From contig CBDBCB010000018.1 in the NCBI GenBank assembly GCA_965202745.1, forward strand, positions 248,001 to 312,000: DNA of 64,000 bases. The letters are read 5' to 3'. The position numbers and the translations under genes are program-made. The notes below the pieces were generated by a model. That model had not been told where the DNA came from. It ran no database searches and saw nothing but the letters and a program-made list of their open reading frames with translations. The stretch is from JACKII01 sp965202745. GTDB lineage: Bacteria; Pseudomonadota; Alphaproteobacteria; Bin95. This document shows, in pieces, positions 1 through 8,806 of the stretch. Every line of letters starts with the position of its first letter. The first letter of the stretch is position 1.

Positions 1-114
1 ACGGAAAACGGCGGCCGGGATATACCGCTGCCAACGGTCCCGGTGCCAGCTGCTATCTGGCCGATGCTTGGCGCTCTGGGCGTCATTGGCTGGATGCGGC
101 GCAAGGCTGCCTGA
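1..114 (+). CDS. C-terminus of a VPLPA/PEP-CTERM-like sorted envelope protein (partial)
   Basis: Only the last 37 codons are in the window, ending in TGA at 112-114. They read as a C-terminal sorting signal: a VPVPAA motif, a hydrophobic segment (IWPMLGALGVIGW) and a basic tail (MRRKAA). This is the layout of PEP-CTERM/VPLPA-CTERM tails, which exosortase/rhombosortase-type systems process at the inner membrane for export to the surface. The body of the protein lies upstream, so its function cannot be told. No exosortase gene is visible here. The choice-of-anchor protein at 24 kb belongs to a class that often carries such tails. Confidence 0.7.
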   Translation, partial: TENGGRDIPLPTVPVPAAIWPMLGALGVIGWMRRKAA

Positions 115-196
115 GGCGGGCCGGGACCGACCGGCTTGCTGTTTGGTCCACGGCATGATCCTCTACGGATGACCATGCCGCAACCAGAGGCTACCA

Positions 197-1110
197 TTGA
201 CCAACTCCATACGATCCGAGCTTCTTGCTGCGCATGAGCGTGCGTGGGACCGGCTCGCCCGCCCTGGCACTTGGTGGACCTGATCCACCGCCTGCGCACC
301 GACGCTGACCGCTTTGGCCCGAGCCTCTTCAAGCAATACGTGCCTGGCGTGCTGTCGGCGGAGCGCTATACGGAACTGGTGGGCATCGTCGCCACCATCA
401 CCGCCATTGATACGTTCGACACCGTCATGGTCCGGGAGCTGCGCGCCCTGCCCGAACCGTTGCCCGGTGCGCCTTCCTGCATGCGGCCCAAGGGTGCGGC
501 CTTCGACCAAGCCTTCGTGCCAATGGTTGCGCCGGAGGCCGTGGACAGCAGCGACCCCGGCCAGGCCGCCATGTACGAGGGCAGGGCGGGCATGTATATC
601 CACCGCGCCTTGAGCCTAGTGCCCGCGGAAATGGTCAACTTATTCGATCTGGACGAACAGATGTACCTGCCGGACCGGCCGTTGCGGGACTATGGCACCG
701 AGTACCGGGCGATTACACACGCCCAGATTGAATTTCTGGCGGCGCTGAACCGATGTACCTATTAAATCACCTCCCATATCGTGCTGCTCCGTGGGAGTGG
801 CCAGCATACGGGGGATGACTATTCCTTCACCGGCATTATGGATGACGAGAGCGAGACGGCCATCCCGCACGGCAAACTGCTAGGCCGCTTCGCCGATGCG
901 GTGCACGCGGGCGCGTTCGCTGGTGTGCGGGAGGAAGTGCGCGCCACGCTCGGTGAGGAGGCGCTGACCGACGCGGCAGGCGTTATCGCCATTTTCTCCG
1001 CCGTGGTGAAAGTGGCGGACGGGATCGGCATCCCGCTGGAAAACTTCAAGGCAGAGACCAGCGCAGGCTTCCGCGAGGAGCTGGGTATTGGGGCGTTTTC
1101 GCGGGCGTAA
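197..1110 (+). pseudogene. AhpD/CMD-like alkylhydroperoxidase family gene, deleted near its 5' end and with in-frame UAA at the second active-site Cys
   Basis: The family is recognised from the C-terminal half: ITHAQIEFLAALNRCTY, stop, ITSH, equivalent to the AhpD active-site pattern C-x-Y-C-x-x-x-H with a stop in place of the second Cys. TAA occupies 763-765 and the same frame runs on to 1110 with plausible family sequence. The 5' part is in another frame, from a probable TTG at 197 with AGAGG upstream: RSELLAAHERAWDRLARPGTWW, joined near 270-280 to VDLIHRLRTDADRF. From recall of the family, about 40 codons appear to be lost at that joint. A stem-loop with a GUG loop follows the stop. The gene is probably dead. 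It may descend from a selenocysteine-containing form (UGA to UAA is one step); that is inference. Confidence 0.7.
783..801 (+). promoter_or_regulatory. SECIS-like stem-loop downstream of an in-frame stop
   Basis: Bases 783-790 pair with 794-801 in eight consecutive pairs, two of them G-U, closing a three-base GUG loop at 791-793. The loop G lies 25 nt after the in-frame stop at 763-765. A GU-containing apical loop about 16-37 nt past the Sec codon is what bacterial SECIS elements show. The codon here is UAA, not UGA, so this may be a fossil or chance. Confidence 0.35.
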
Positions 1111-1141
1111 AGAGAGAATCAGGTTGACCGGTTAGAAACGA

Positions 1142-1573
1142 TCAGCCCTGCGCGCCCTTGCCCTGCTGCAACTCAATCATGCTGCCAAAAGGATCTTCGA
1201 AGAACACCTGGTCAGACCCTGACCCAACCAGGGCTTTGTACTCCCACCACTCCACGCCTTTTGCCGTTAGCTCCTGCCGCGCCGCGTCCAAATCGGCTAC
1301 AGAGAAGGCAACATGGGCGCGGGTCGGGTCTTCCTTGGCGGAGCGGGATACTGGCGATGCGCCCTCCGCACCCATGATGTGCACCTGCTGGCTGCGGTCT
1401 CCACTGCCGCGGATGTTCGACCAGAAACCGGGAATGCCCTCAATGTATGGACGGTTGCCATCGGTATCGAGACCGAGCAGATCTTGGTAGAAATTCTTCG
1501 CGGTCGTGGCGTCCTCTTCAGTTGGGCCGATGCGGACGCCCGCGTGCAAAAAGCCGGTTACGTTGATGGTCAT
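1142..1573 (-). CDS. VOC-family (glyoxalase/bleomycin-resistance-like) protein
   Basis: This is an intact 143-residue single-domain vicinal-oxygen-chelate protein. It opens with an FLHAGVRI strand carrying the first likely metal ligand (His11). A second half contains AHVAFSV (His) and ends with FEDPFGSMIEL, whose Glu is the usual last ligand. VOC proteins do metal-dependent lyase, epimerase or dioxygenase chemistry, or bind drugs; the substrate cannot be read from the sequence. It lies opposite the broken CMD gene and diverges from the GMC oxidoreductase, with about 120 bp between start codons that probably hold promoters for both. Confidence 0.85.
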   Translation of the reverse strand: MTINVTGFLHAGVRIGPTEEDATTAKNFYQDLLGLDTDGNRPYIEGIPGFWSNIRGSGDRSQQVHIMGAEGASPVSRSAKEDPTRAHVAFSVADLDAARQELTAKGVEWWEYKALVGSGSDQVFFEDPFGSMIELQQGKGAQG

Positions 1574-1692
1574 GGGCTACCGCCAGTGCTTAAGCCGCGT
1601 CAGTTTGTTGGCACTGAAATTACCACGCCCTTGCTGGCCGGGCAAAGCCTACCGTAGCATCTGTGCAACAAGACAAACACAAGGAAACACCC

Positions 1693-3303
1693 ATGGCAGA
1701 CGAAACCGTCGATGTCCTGATCATCGGGGCCGGAGCATCCGGCGCGGCGATAGCGTGGAGCCTGGCCGAAACCAAGATGCACATCGTCTGCCTGGAGCAG
1801 GGCGGCCTGATGAACCCGCTGGCATACCCCTCCACCGGCCGGGATTGGGAGGCGCGGGCGCAGAGCGATTTTGCCACCAACCCAAACGTTCGGGGACTGA
1901 AGACCGACTACCCGATCAACGAGGCCAACTCGCCGATCAAGGTGGCGAACTTCAACGGGGTGGGCGGCGGCACGGTGCTCTACGCCGGTCACTTCCCGCG
2001 GTTCCATCCGAGCGATTTCCGGGTCAAAAGCCTGGATGGCGTCGCCGACGATTGGCCGATCGACTACAACCAGCTCGCCCCCTACTACGCCGAGAACGAG
2101 AAGATGACCGGCGTCGCAGGCATGAACGGCGATCCGGCCTATCCCAGCGACAACGCCCAGCGCCTGCCGCCGTTGCCGTTGGGCGAGGCGGGCAAGCTGC
2201 TCGCGAACGGCTTCAACAAGCTCGGCTGGCACTGGTGGCCGAGCGATACTGCCATCATCACCGAGGAATTCGACGGACGGGCGCCCTGTATCAATCTGGG
2301 CGCGTGCGGAGCCGGTTGCGCACAGGGTGCCAAGGGTTCGGCGGACGTTACCTACTGGCCGCATGCCCAGCGCGCAGGCGTCAATCTGCGCACCCGCTGC
2401 CGCGTGCGGGAAATCACGGTCGGCCCGGACGGTATGGCGACCGGCGCACGCTACGTCACAGGCGATGGCGAGGAGCGGGAGATAGCGGCCCATGTGGTCA
2501 TCGTCGCCTGCAATGGTATCGGAACGCCCCGCCTGCTGCTGAACTCTAAGAGCCCGCAGCATCCGGATGGGCTGGCGAACTCCAGCGGTCTCGTCGGCAA
2601 GAACCTGATGTTCCATCCCTATGCCTGGATACAGGGCGTCTTCAAGGAAAAGGCCGACGGGCACGCTGGGCCATTTAAGCTGATGCGCAGCCAGGAATTC
2701 TACGAGACCGACGAGGACCGCGGTTACCTACGTGGTTATACGCTGGAAATCCAGCGCGGCATGCCGCCGGTGCGCACCGCGCAGACCGGCATGCGGCACG
2801 GGCGCATTCCATGGGGCAAGGGCCACCACGACGCCTACCGCCGGATGTTCGGGCATGTGACGGGCATGGTCGCCGTGTGCGAAGATCTGCCGGAGGAGCA
2901 TAACCAGGTTACCATCGACCCGGTTCTGAAGGACTCCGACGGCATTCCAGCGCCTAAGATCAGCTATATGCTGAGCGAAAACAGCCTGCGGATGATGGAG
3001 CACGGCGTCGCCCGCGCCACAGAAATCCTGGAGGCGGCAGGCGCGGTTGACGTGCTGAGCGAGTCACCCATCCCCTATGGCGGCTGGCATTTGATGGGGA
3101 CGGCCCGTATGGGTACGGACCCGGACCGCTCGGTCGTGAACAAGTGGGGCCGGGCGCATGACTGTAAGAACCTGTTCATTATCGATGGCTCGATCTTCGT
3201 CACCAGCGCTGGGCTGAACCCGACCAACACGATTCAGGCGCTGGCGCTCTATGTAGCGGACCAGATGAAACAGCGCCTTGCCAATGCAACTTTGTTCGAT
3301 TGA
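1693..3303 (+). CDS. GMC-family FAD-dependent oxidoreductase
   Basis: A 536-residue intact glucose-methanol-choline oxidoreductase. The ADP-binding GAGASG sits at residues 12-17 (VLIIGAGASGAA). The C-terminal GWHLMGTARMG carries the catalytic His, and LNPTNTIQALAL carries the second catalytic Asn and flavin contacts. A Cys-rich stretch (LGACGAGCAQG) lies in the middle. ATG 1693 is preferred because AAGGA lies 8-12 nt upstream; an in-frame GTG 30 nt earlier is less likely. The next gene encodes a gluconate 2-dehydrogenase subunit-3-like protein 11 nt downstream, which points to a two-subunit membrane dehydrogenase oxidising a sugar or alcohol and passing electrons to quinone or cytochrome. The substrate is unknown. 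Confidence 0.92.
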   Translation: MADETVDVLIIGAGASGAAIAWSLAETKMHIVCLEQGGLMNPLAYPSTGRDWEARAQSDFATNPNVRGLKTDYPINEANSPIKVANFNGVGGGTVLYAGHFPRFHPSDFRVKSLDGVADDWPIDYNQLAPYYAENEKMTGVAGMNGDPAYPSDNAQRLPPLPLGEAGKLLANGFNKLGWHWWPSDTAIITEEFDGRAPCINLGACGAGCAQGAKGSADVTYWPHAQRAGVNLRTRCRVREITVGPDGMATGARYVTGDGEEREIAAHVVIVACNGIGTPRLLLNSKSPQHPDGLANSSGLVGKNLMFHPYAWIQGVFKEKADGHAGPFKLMRSQEFYETDEDRGYLRGYTLEIQRGMPPVRTAQTGMRHGRIPWGKGHHDAYRRMFGHVTGMVAVCEDLPEEHNQVTIDPVLKDSDGIPAPKISYMLSENSLRMMEHGVARATEILEAAGAVDVLSESPIPYGGWHLMGTARMGTDPDRSVVNKWGRAHDCKNLFIIDGSIFVTSAGLNPTNTIQALALYVADQMKQRLANATLFD

Positions 3304-3314
3304 GGGCTAACGCA

Positions 3315-3794
3315 ATGACCCGCACCGCACCGGCAGACGGCCATTTGCTGAACGAAACCGAGTGGCTGATGCTCCGCGCGCTCGCCGACGTCGTCATTCC
3401 ACCAAGCGAGACTTACGGCATCCCCGGCGCGGGCGACGAGGCCGTCGCCAAGACAATCGTCAAGGACGCAGGCTATGGCGACAAGCTGCCCCGGCTGATT
3501 GCTGCGCTGGAAGCGCTGGAGGCACACGCGGCGACGACGGGCGGCGCATTCCTCACGCTGGCGGAAAACCAGCGTGAGGAAGCAGCCATGGCCTTCCGCG
3601 CCGCAAATCCGGCGGCAGCGGCGCTGATCGAGCAGTTGGTAACGCAGTGCTATTACCGTGACGACCGGGTGGTAACCTCGCTCGGCATGGAACTACGGCC
3701 GCCCATGCCAGACGGCTATGAGATAGAACAAGGCGACTGGTCCCTGCTGGAGCCCGTGCAGAAACGGCCGCCATTCCACCGCCCGGCGGGTTAG
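3315..3794 (+). CDS. Gluconate 2-dehydrogenase subunit 3-like protein
   Basis: 159 residues, beginning 11 nt after the GMC oxidoreductase stop. The segment EWLMLRALADVVIPPSETYGIPGAGDE, followed by a helical region, is typical of the small subunit (subunit 3 family) that accompanies GMC dehydrogenases and is often required for their export or stability. No obvious Tat or Sec signal is visible, unlike many family members, so it may act in the cytoplasm or travel with its partner. The LLM-type gene follows 13 nt later, so the three were probably one operon. Confidence 0.82.
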   Translation: MTRTAPADGHLLNETEWLMLRALADVVIPPSETYGIPGAGDEAVAKTIVKDAGYGDKLPRLIAALEALEAHAATTGGAFLTLAENQREEAAMAFRAANPAAAALIEQLVTQCYYRDDRVVTSLGMELRPPMPDGYEIEQGDWSLLEPVQKRPPFHRPAG

Positions 3795-3807
3795 AGGAGA
3801 AGCAATC

Positions 3808-4645
3808 ATGGAATTCGGCGTTACCATGTTTCCCACGGACTTCTCGATGGGACCGGCAGAATTGGCTGTTGCGGTGGAGGAGCGGGGGCTCGACGCGCTT
3901 TTCGTGCCGGACCACACGCACATTCCCGCAGGCAGCGACGCAGCCTTCCGCATCGCCGACACGATGCCGCTCGACTACTCCCACAATGTGGACATGTTCA
4001 TCTGCCTGGCGGCAGCGGCGGCGGTGACCAAGCGCATCCGGCTAGGCACCGGCATCTGTCTGGTGGTGGAGCGTGACCCGATCATCACGGCGAAGGAAGT
4101 CGCGAGCCTCGACTATATCTCCGGCGGGCGCATCGACTTCGGCGTTGGCGGCGGCTGGAACCGGGAGGAGTTGGAAAACCACGGCGGCAAGTGGAAGCGG
4201 CGCTTCAAGCTGATGCGCGAGCGCTGTGAGGCAATGAAGGCGATCTGGACCCAGGAAAAGGCCAGCTATCACGGCGAGTTCGTGAATTTCGACAATATCT
4301 GGTCATGGCCAAAGCCGGTGCAGAAGCCGCATCCACCGATCTTTGTCGGCGGCGATGCCTCCCGGACGCTGGACCGGGTCGTGCGTTATGGCGATGGATG
4401 GATACCCATGCTGGCCAACCATCCGGACGACGACCGTTGGGGAGAACGCATCGCGATGATGCAGGAATTGCGTGGGCGGACCGATGCCGCTGACGCCCTT
4501 TGGCACACCGCGCGACCCGGACCGCATCAACCAGTTGCGGGAAGCTGGCGTGACCCGCTGCATCTTCGGCCTGAAATCCGCCCCGGCAGACGATGTGCTG
4601 CGGCGGCTGGACCGGCTGGTCCAATTTTTGGAGGCTATGCGGTAA
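3808..4645 (+). pseudogene. LLM-class flavin-dependent oxidoreductase (frameshifted)
   Basis: Luciferase-like monooxygenase with the usual N-terminus (MEFGVTMFPTDFSMGP), the DALFVPDHTHIP segment, and RIDFGVGGGWNREELENHG typical of the F420-dependent TIGR03619-type group. The frame is open to about residue 224, then shifts near 4478-4485: the continuation TPFGTPRDPDRINQLREAG and the true C-terminus (RRLDRLVQFLEAMR, stop 4643-4645) are in the next frame. Read uncorrected, the frame gives an unrelated tail to 4743. A good Shine-Dalgarno (GAGGAGAA) precedes the ATG. It follows the GMC pair closely. One indel separates it from a normal ~280-residue enzyme, so it is either a recent pseudogene or a sequencing error. 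Confidence 0.82.
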
Positions 4646-4971
4646 AACTACCGTGCACCCCCCGTATTTCCCTACAATGTTCCCGCACTGGCAATAAATC
4701 AGTCACAGTGGCTATTATGCAACACGACTCGCTCTGTGCTTAGGTGTTGCCTGTAAATATATGAGGGACATGGATTTTAACGAACCACCCGACCGCCCCT
4801 CAACGACGGTCTGTTAATCTGTACATTGCCGGAAGATTGGCGCGTTAGTACGTTACACTGCATTCTTTGTGTACTCCACTAATTGGAGATCGGATGGATC
4901 TTGATACCTTGGAGGCAATCGCCGGCGTGGGTACTGATCCGTAGAATTAACCAGGTGCGTGTGGAGTGATG
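4646..4971. other. Intergenic region upstream of the OmpA-like gene
   Basis: About 325 bp without a recognisable gene and more AT-rich than its flanks. A 16-codon reading frame at 4894-4944 (starting MDLDTLEAIAGVG) is preceded by TTGGAGA, but nothing shows it is translated. TTGCCG and TACGTT with 17 nt between them (around 4828-4856) could be a weak promoter for the OmpA-like gene. Confidence 0.4.
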
Positions 4972-5857
4972 ATGAAGAAGTTCTACTTAACTGCTTCTGT
5001 AGCAGCAATCCTTAGCTTCGGATATGTAGGAGCAGTTGCTGCCGAATACACGGTAGATTTCGCTATGGGGTCCGCCAAACTGAATTCTCAGGCGATGGCG
5101 GCAGTGGATGATGCCGTGGCGGCGTTCAAGGCTGGCAACACAGCGTCGATCAATCTGGTTGGCCACAACCGATACGGTTGGCGGCGCGAAACGCAATCAG
5201 CAACTCTCGGAGATGCGCGCTGCCGCAGTGCGCGACGCCATGGTTGCGAAGGGCATTTCCGCCGACATGATCTCGATGATGGGTGTTGGCCAAGATTCGC
5301 TCATCGTCGCGACCCCCGATGGCGTAGCAGAGCAGGCAAACCGTGCAGTTGTGATCAGCTTTGACTCGATGGCTGCGGCTGCCCCGGCTCCTGCAGCCCC
5401 GGTTGTAATGGCAGATACCAAAATCGCAGAAGAGTGGAAGAGTATCAGCATCAGCCCCGGCCTCTATTACGGCTATAACGGGGCACAGGACAAAAACTTG
5501 TTGGGCGCTAATATTTCCGCTGACCACTGGCTCTCGAAGCGCATCTCTATTGGTGCTGAGCAAGCCGTGTTTGTCCCGCTCAGCGGTCAGAGTACCTTTG
5601 GCGGCCGCTCGGTTGCGAGCGCTGATTTGCACTTTGGCAACGTCACCGAAGTCGGCAGCATGGGCGGCCTTGGCGTCTCCATCGGCGTGAACGCCGGTGG
5701 CATCTATGGCCAGGGCGTGAACACCGACTGGATCTACGGTCCGGAAATCGGCATGAACCTCGGGCCGTTCACGGTCAAGGCAGCCTATGACATCAGCGAT
5801 CAGGGCGTCGATGACAGCACAATCTCTGCAACGTTGGGATATCCCTTACGCTTCTAG
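4972..5857 (+). pseudogene. OmpA-domain protein with C-terminal beta-barrel-like region (one frameshift)
   Basis: A Sec signal peptide (KKFYLTASVAAILSFGYVGAVAA) leads into an OmpA/MotB peptidoglycan-binding domain: YTVDFAMGSAKLNSQ, then NLVGHTDTVGGAKRNQQLS after correction, and ANRAVVISF. One extra A near 5163-5167 (ACAACC where ACACC is expected) breaks the frame inside the GHTDTVG motif. After a Pro/Ala linker the C-terminal ~130 residues alternate like outer-membrane strands and end in Phe (ATLGYPLRF). The order, OmpA domain first and barrel last, is the reverse of classical OmpA. The second ATG (4972) is best placed after the GGAG at 4963-4966. A strong terminator follows. Likely an outer-membrane/peptidoglycan link protein; the break may be real or an error. 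Confidence 0.75.
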
Positions 5858-5923
5858 GTTCCGGCCTGGACGCACCAGTCTATCAGCCTCCGCCCTTACC
5901 GGCAGTGGCGTCACATAGCTGAC

Positions 5924-5951
5924 AAAGTCCCCGCCTTGTGCGGGGACTTTT
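5924..5951 (+). terminator. Rho-independent terminator
   Basis: A perfect 11-bp stem (5924-5934 with 5940-5950), GC-rich in the middle, closes a CTTGT loop and ends in a short T run. It lies 66 nt after the OmpA-like gene and terminates its transcript. The stem is AT-rich at its base, so it could also work for the convergent asd gene. Confidence 0.9.
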
Positions 5952-6052
5952 GATTCAGTGGCCCATGCTGAAAGAACCGCCGCCTCGGCAAACGCTATGC
6001 TGGTCAGTGCGGGATTATTTTGGGTGGAAACGCATAACCGCAACCGCTCACC

Positions 6053-6073
6053 GTCCCAAACTTGATTTGGAAC
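6053..6073. repeat. Degenerate palindromic repeat related to the 32.6-kb element
   Basis: Arms GTCCCAAA and TTTGGAAC (7 of 8 pair) flank CTTGA. The same palindrome, perfect, occurs at 32646-32668, so this is a decayed copy of a dispersed REP-like unit. The rest of the gap from 5952 to 6200 shows no gene. Confidence 0.5.
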
Positions 6074-6200
6074 CCATTCCGTTGAGGTGTCACCGGGCAA
6101 ACCAGTGAGCTGCCAATCACAGGCCGCCGCCGCATCGGAGAGCATGCCATAGACCGGACCAGAGTCCCGGAGACGGCTTCCACCGCTCCGGGATATCGTC

Positions 6201-7211
6201 CTACATGTAATTTTTGACCAATTCCTGGACGATCTGCACAGCGTTATAGGCGGCACCCTTGCGCAGGTTGTCGCTCACCACCCAGATGCTAAGCCCGTAG
6301 GGTACCGTCGTGTCTTCCCGCACACGGGAGACGAAGACGGCGGGATCGCCGACGCAGTCGATAGGAGTCGCATAGCCGCCATCTTCCTGGCGGTCCAGCA
6401 GCACAATGCCGGGCGCTTCCGACAGAGCCTCATAGGCCTGATCCAGGTCGATGGGCTCTTCGAACTCGATGTTAACCGCTTCCGAATGGCCCACCATTAC
6501 CGGCACGCGCACGCAGGTGGCGACGACCTCAATCTCCTGGTCCAGGATTTTTTTGGTCTCGTGCACCATCTTCCACTCTTCCTTGGTGGAGCCGTCCTGC
6601 ATGAAGACGTCGATGTGCGGAATGACGTTAAAGGCAATCTGCTTCGGGAACTTTTTCGGCTCCACGTCTTCCAGCTGATAGATGCCCTTGGTTTGCATCC
6701 AAAGCTCATCCATGCCTGCCTTACCGGCGCCGCCCGCCGCCTGATAGGTGGAGACGACTACCCGCTTGATGCGCGCGATATCGTGCAGCGGCTTCAGCGC
6801 AACCACCATCTGGATGGTGGAGCAGTTGGGGTTGGCAATGATGTTGCGGTTGGTGTAGCCCGCCAGCGCCTCCGGATTCACTTCCGGCACGACCAGCGGA
6901 ATATCGGGCTCCATGCGAAAATGACTGGTATTGTCGATGACAACGCAACCGGCCTCTGCCGCGCGCGGGGCGTGGATCGCAGAAACGCTGCCGCCCGGCG
7001 AGAACAGGCCGATGTCCCAGCCTTCGAAATCGAAGGTGGCCAGGTCTTTGACTTTCAGGGTTTTATCGCCGAACGAGACTTCTTTTCCGGCAGAGCGGGA
7101 GCTCGCCAGCGCAACAATATCGTCGACCGGGAAGTCGACTTCTTCCAATGCTTCAAAGATTTGATGACCGACCGCGCCCGTGGCACCGGCGACCGCAACC
7201 TTGTAGCCCAT
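6201..7211 (-). CDS. asd: Aspartate-semialdehyde dehydrogenase
   Basis: A complete 336-residue enzyme that reduces aspartyl-4-phosphate to aspartate semialdehyde with NADPH, the branch point to lysine/diaminopimelate, threonine and methionine. The NADP loop GATGAVG is at residues 9-15, SSRSAGK near residue 40, and the catalytic Cys is Cys130 in NPNCSTIQ. The C-terminal half carries GAGKAGMDELW and the HSEAVNIEFE region. The start is ATG at 7211 (MGYKVAVAGA); the frame is open further upstream but homology begins here. Single gene, convergent with the OmpA-like gene. It is intact among damaged neighbours, as expected for an essential cell-wall and amino-acid gene. Confidence 0.97.
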   Translation of the reverse strand: MGYKVAVAGATGAVGHQIFEALEEVDFPVDDIVALASSRSAGKEVSFGDKTLKVKDLATFDFEGWDIGLFSPGGSVSAIHAPRAAEAGCVVIDNTSHFRMEPDIPLVVPEVNPEALAGYTNRNIIANPNCSTIQMVVALKPLHDIARIKRVVVSTYQAAGGAGKAGMDELWMQTKGIYQLEDVEPKKFPKQIAFNVIPHIDVFMQDGSTKEEWKMVHETKKILDQEIEVVATCVRVPVMVGHSEAVNIEFEEPIDLDQAYEALSEAPGIVLLDRQEDGGYATPIDCVGDPAVFVSRVREDTTVPYGLSIWVVSDNLRKGAAYNAVQIVQELVKNYM

Positions 7212-7320
7212 GGTTAAGGCCTTTCTTCGGCGAATTCTTGGCCGCACATTCGGCCAAGTCGCGTGAGGTACGCCTTGTCTGTTTGTATTGCAAGGTGGCG
7301 GTGCTGATTTGTTGCGGACT

Positions 7321-8745
7321 CTAGGCGGTCGCCGTCGCGCCGGCATCCTCCAGGATCATCGCGCTCGCTTTCTCGGCAATCATGATGGTTGGGCCATTGG
7401 TATTGGCTGTGGTCACAGTCAGCATGACGCTTGCATCGACCACGCGTAATCCCTCCATGCCGTGTACCCGAAGTCGTGAGTCGACCACGGCCATCGGGTC
7501 CTCCCCCATTTTACAGGTGCCTACACAATGATAGATTGTCCGGCCGGTCTCCCGAATGAAACGCTCCAGGCCAGCATCGTTGGCAACATCCAGCCCAGGC
7601 GTGATTTCTTCCGTCAGGTTCTTCGCGAAGGCAGGTTGCGCGAAAATCTTCCTTGCCTGACAGATGCCTTCCTTGGATATCCTTAAATCGTCCAGATCGC
7701 TCAGGAAGTTGCCGCGGATTGCGGGGCGGGAGAAGGGATCGGACGAGGTTGCCATGATCGTGCCCCTGCTGCCTGGCCGGGCAACGGAAATAGCGATGGT
7801 GGCGCCAGGTTTTTTCTCCAGCACGCCGAATTGGTTATCGTCATAGCTGGCAGGCGTGAACAGCAATTGGATGTCGGGCGATGCCAGCCCTTCCCGGCTG
7901 TCGATGTAGCATTGGGTGGACGACACGCCGAAGGTCAGGGTGCCATTGCCCCGCACCAGCCACTTGGCGATTTCCGAGACCATTCTGGGAAAACGGGAAA
8001 GCTGGTTGATGCTGACCACGTCTTTGGCGCGGCGTGAGATGCGGACGGTGTAATTGGTCGGAGTAATTCTCGCCCACGCCTGGCAGATCATGCACCACAT
8101 CCACGCCGATTTTGCGCAGGTGATCGGCCGGGCCGACACCGGAGATATGCAGCAGATTGGGGGAGTTGATAGTGCCGCCGGAGACAATTACCTCAGTCGA
8201 TGCCCCGATATGCCGGTCCTGGCCGCGCTGTCGGGTCCAGACACCTGTGCAGCGTTTGCCTTCGAACGACAACTTGGTAGCATAGGCGTCCGTCTCAATC
8301 GTCAGGTTCGGGCGTTTCTTGGCCTCGGCCAGAAAGGTTTGAGCGGTTGAGCCGCGCCGGCGGGATAGTTCTCCATGCTTTTGAAATAAGGTTTGCACTC
8401 TTCATAGCTCTACCCGCGGGCACCCATCTGGGCCCAGCCGTTGTAGTCTTCCGCATTGCCGCGGATAAACAACATGCCGTTGATCGACGACGAGCCGCCC
8501 AGAGTCTTGCCTCTGGGCATATGCATTTCCCGGTTGCCCGTCGCCTCTTCGGGCTCTGTATGGTAGTTCCAGTTGATAACTGGATGGTTCAGCAATTTGA
8601 GCATGCCAGCCGGAATATGGATCATCGGGTGGCGGTCTCTGCCGCCAGCCTCCAGCAGCTTGACGCTGGCACCGTTGGCGGACAAGCGGTTGGCGAGCAC
8701 ACAGCCGGCGGAGCCGACGCCAACAATGATGTAATCGGCTTACAT
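7321..8745 (-). pseudogene. GMC-family (choline/alcohol dehydrogenase-like) oxidoreductase, multiply broken
   Basis: The family is clear from ADYIIVGVGSAGCVLANRLS at the N-terminus, MPRGKTLGGSSSINGMLFIRG, TINSPNLLHISGVGP, and the C-terminal YHCVGTCKMG with TNGPTIMIAEK. Lesions on the coding strand: codon 2 after the presumed ATG (8745) is TAA; TAG at 8410-8412 stands where Trp is expected (ARGWSYEE); about 80 residues are missing around 8350; a frameshift near 8060 separates GVGENYSD from YTVRISRRAKDVV. At least four independent hits make this a true pseudogene, not a sequencing artefact. It is the second GMC gene in the window. Confidence 0.88.
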
Positions 8746-8806
8746 CTCTGGCACATCCCTTGGTTAGTTGTTTGCCAGATAGACTAAGCGCTTGCGCCAT
8801 ACAGCG

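Noticed and set aside
1506..2549. A 347-codon plus-strand frame overlapping the GMC gene
   Set aside because: It reads the GMC gene one base out of phase and is Arg-rich without motifs. The GMC frame has all family signatures.
4838..4860. TAGTACGTTA near 4850 as a third Tn3 terminal repeat
   Set aside because: Only the ten-base core matches; the rest of the 38-bp end is absent and no transposase remnant is near.
5846..6256. A minus-strand frame across the OmpA-asd gap
   Set aside because: It overlaps the end of asd, contains the terminator hairpin and a REP-like palindrome, and shows no family features.
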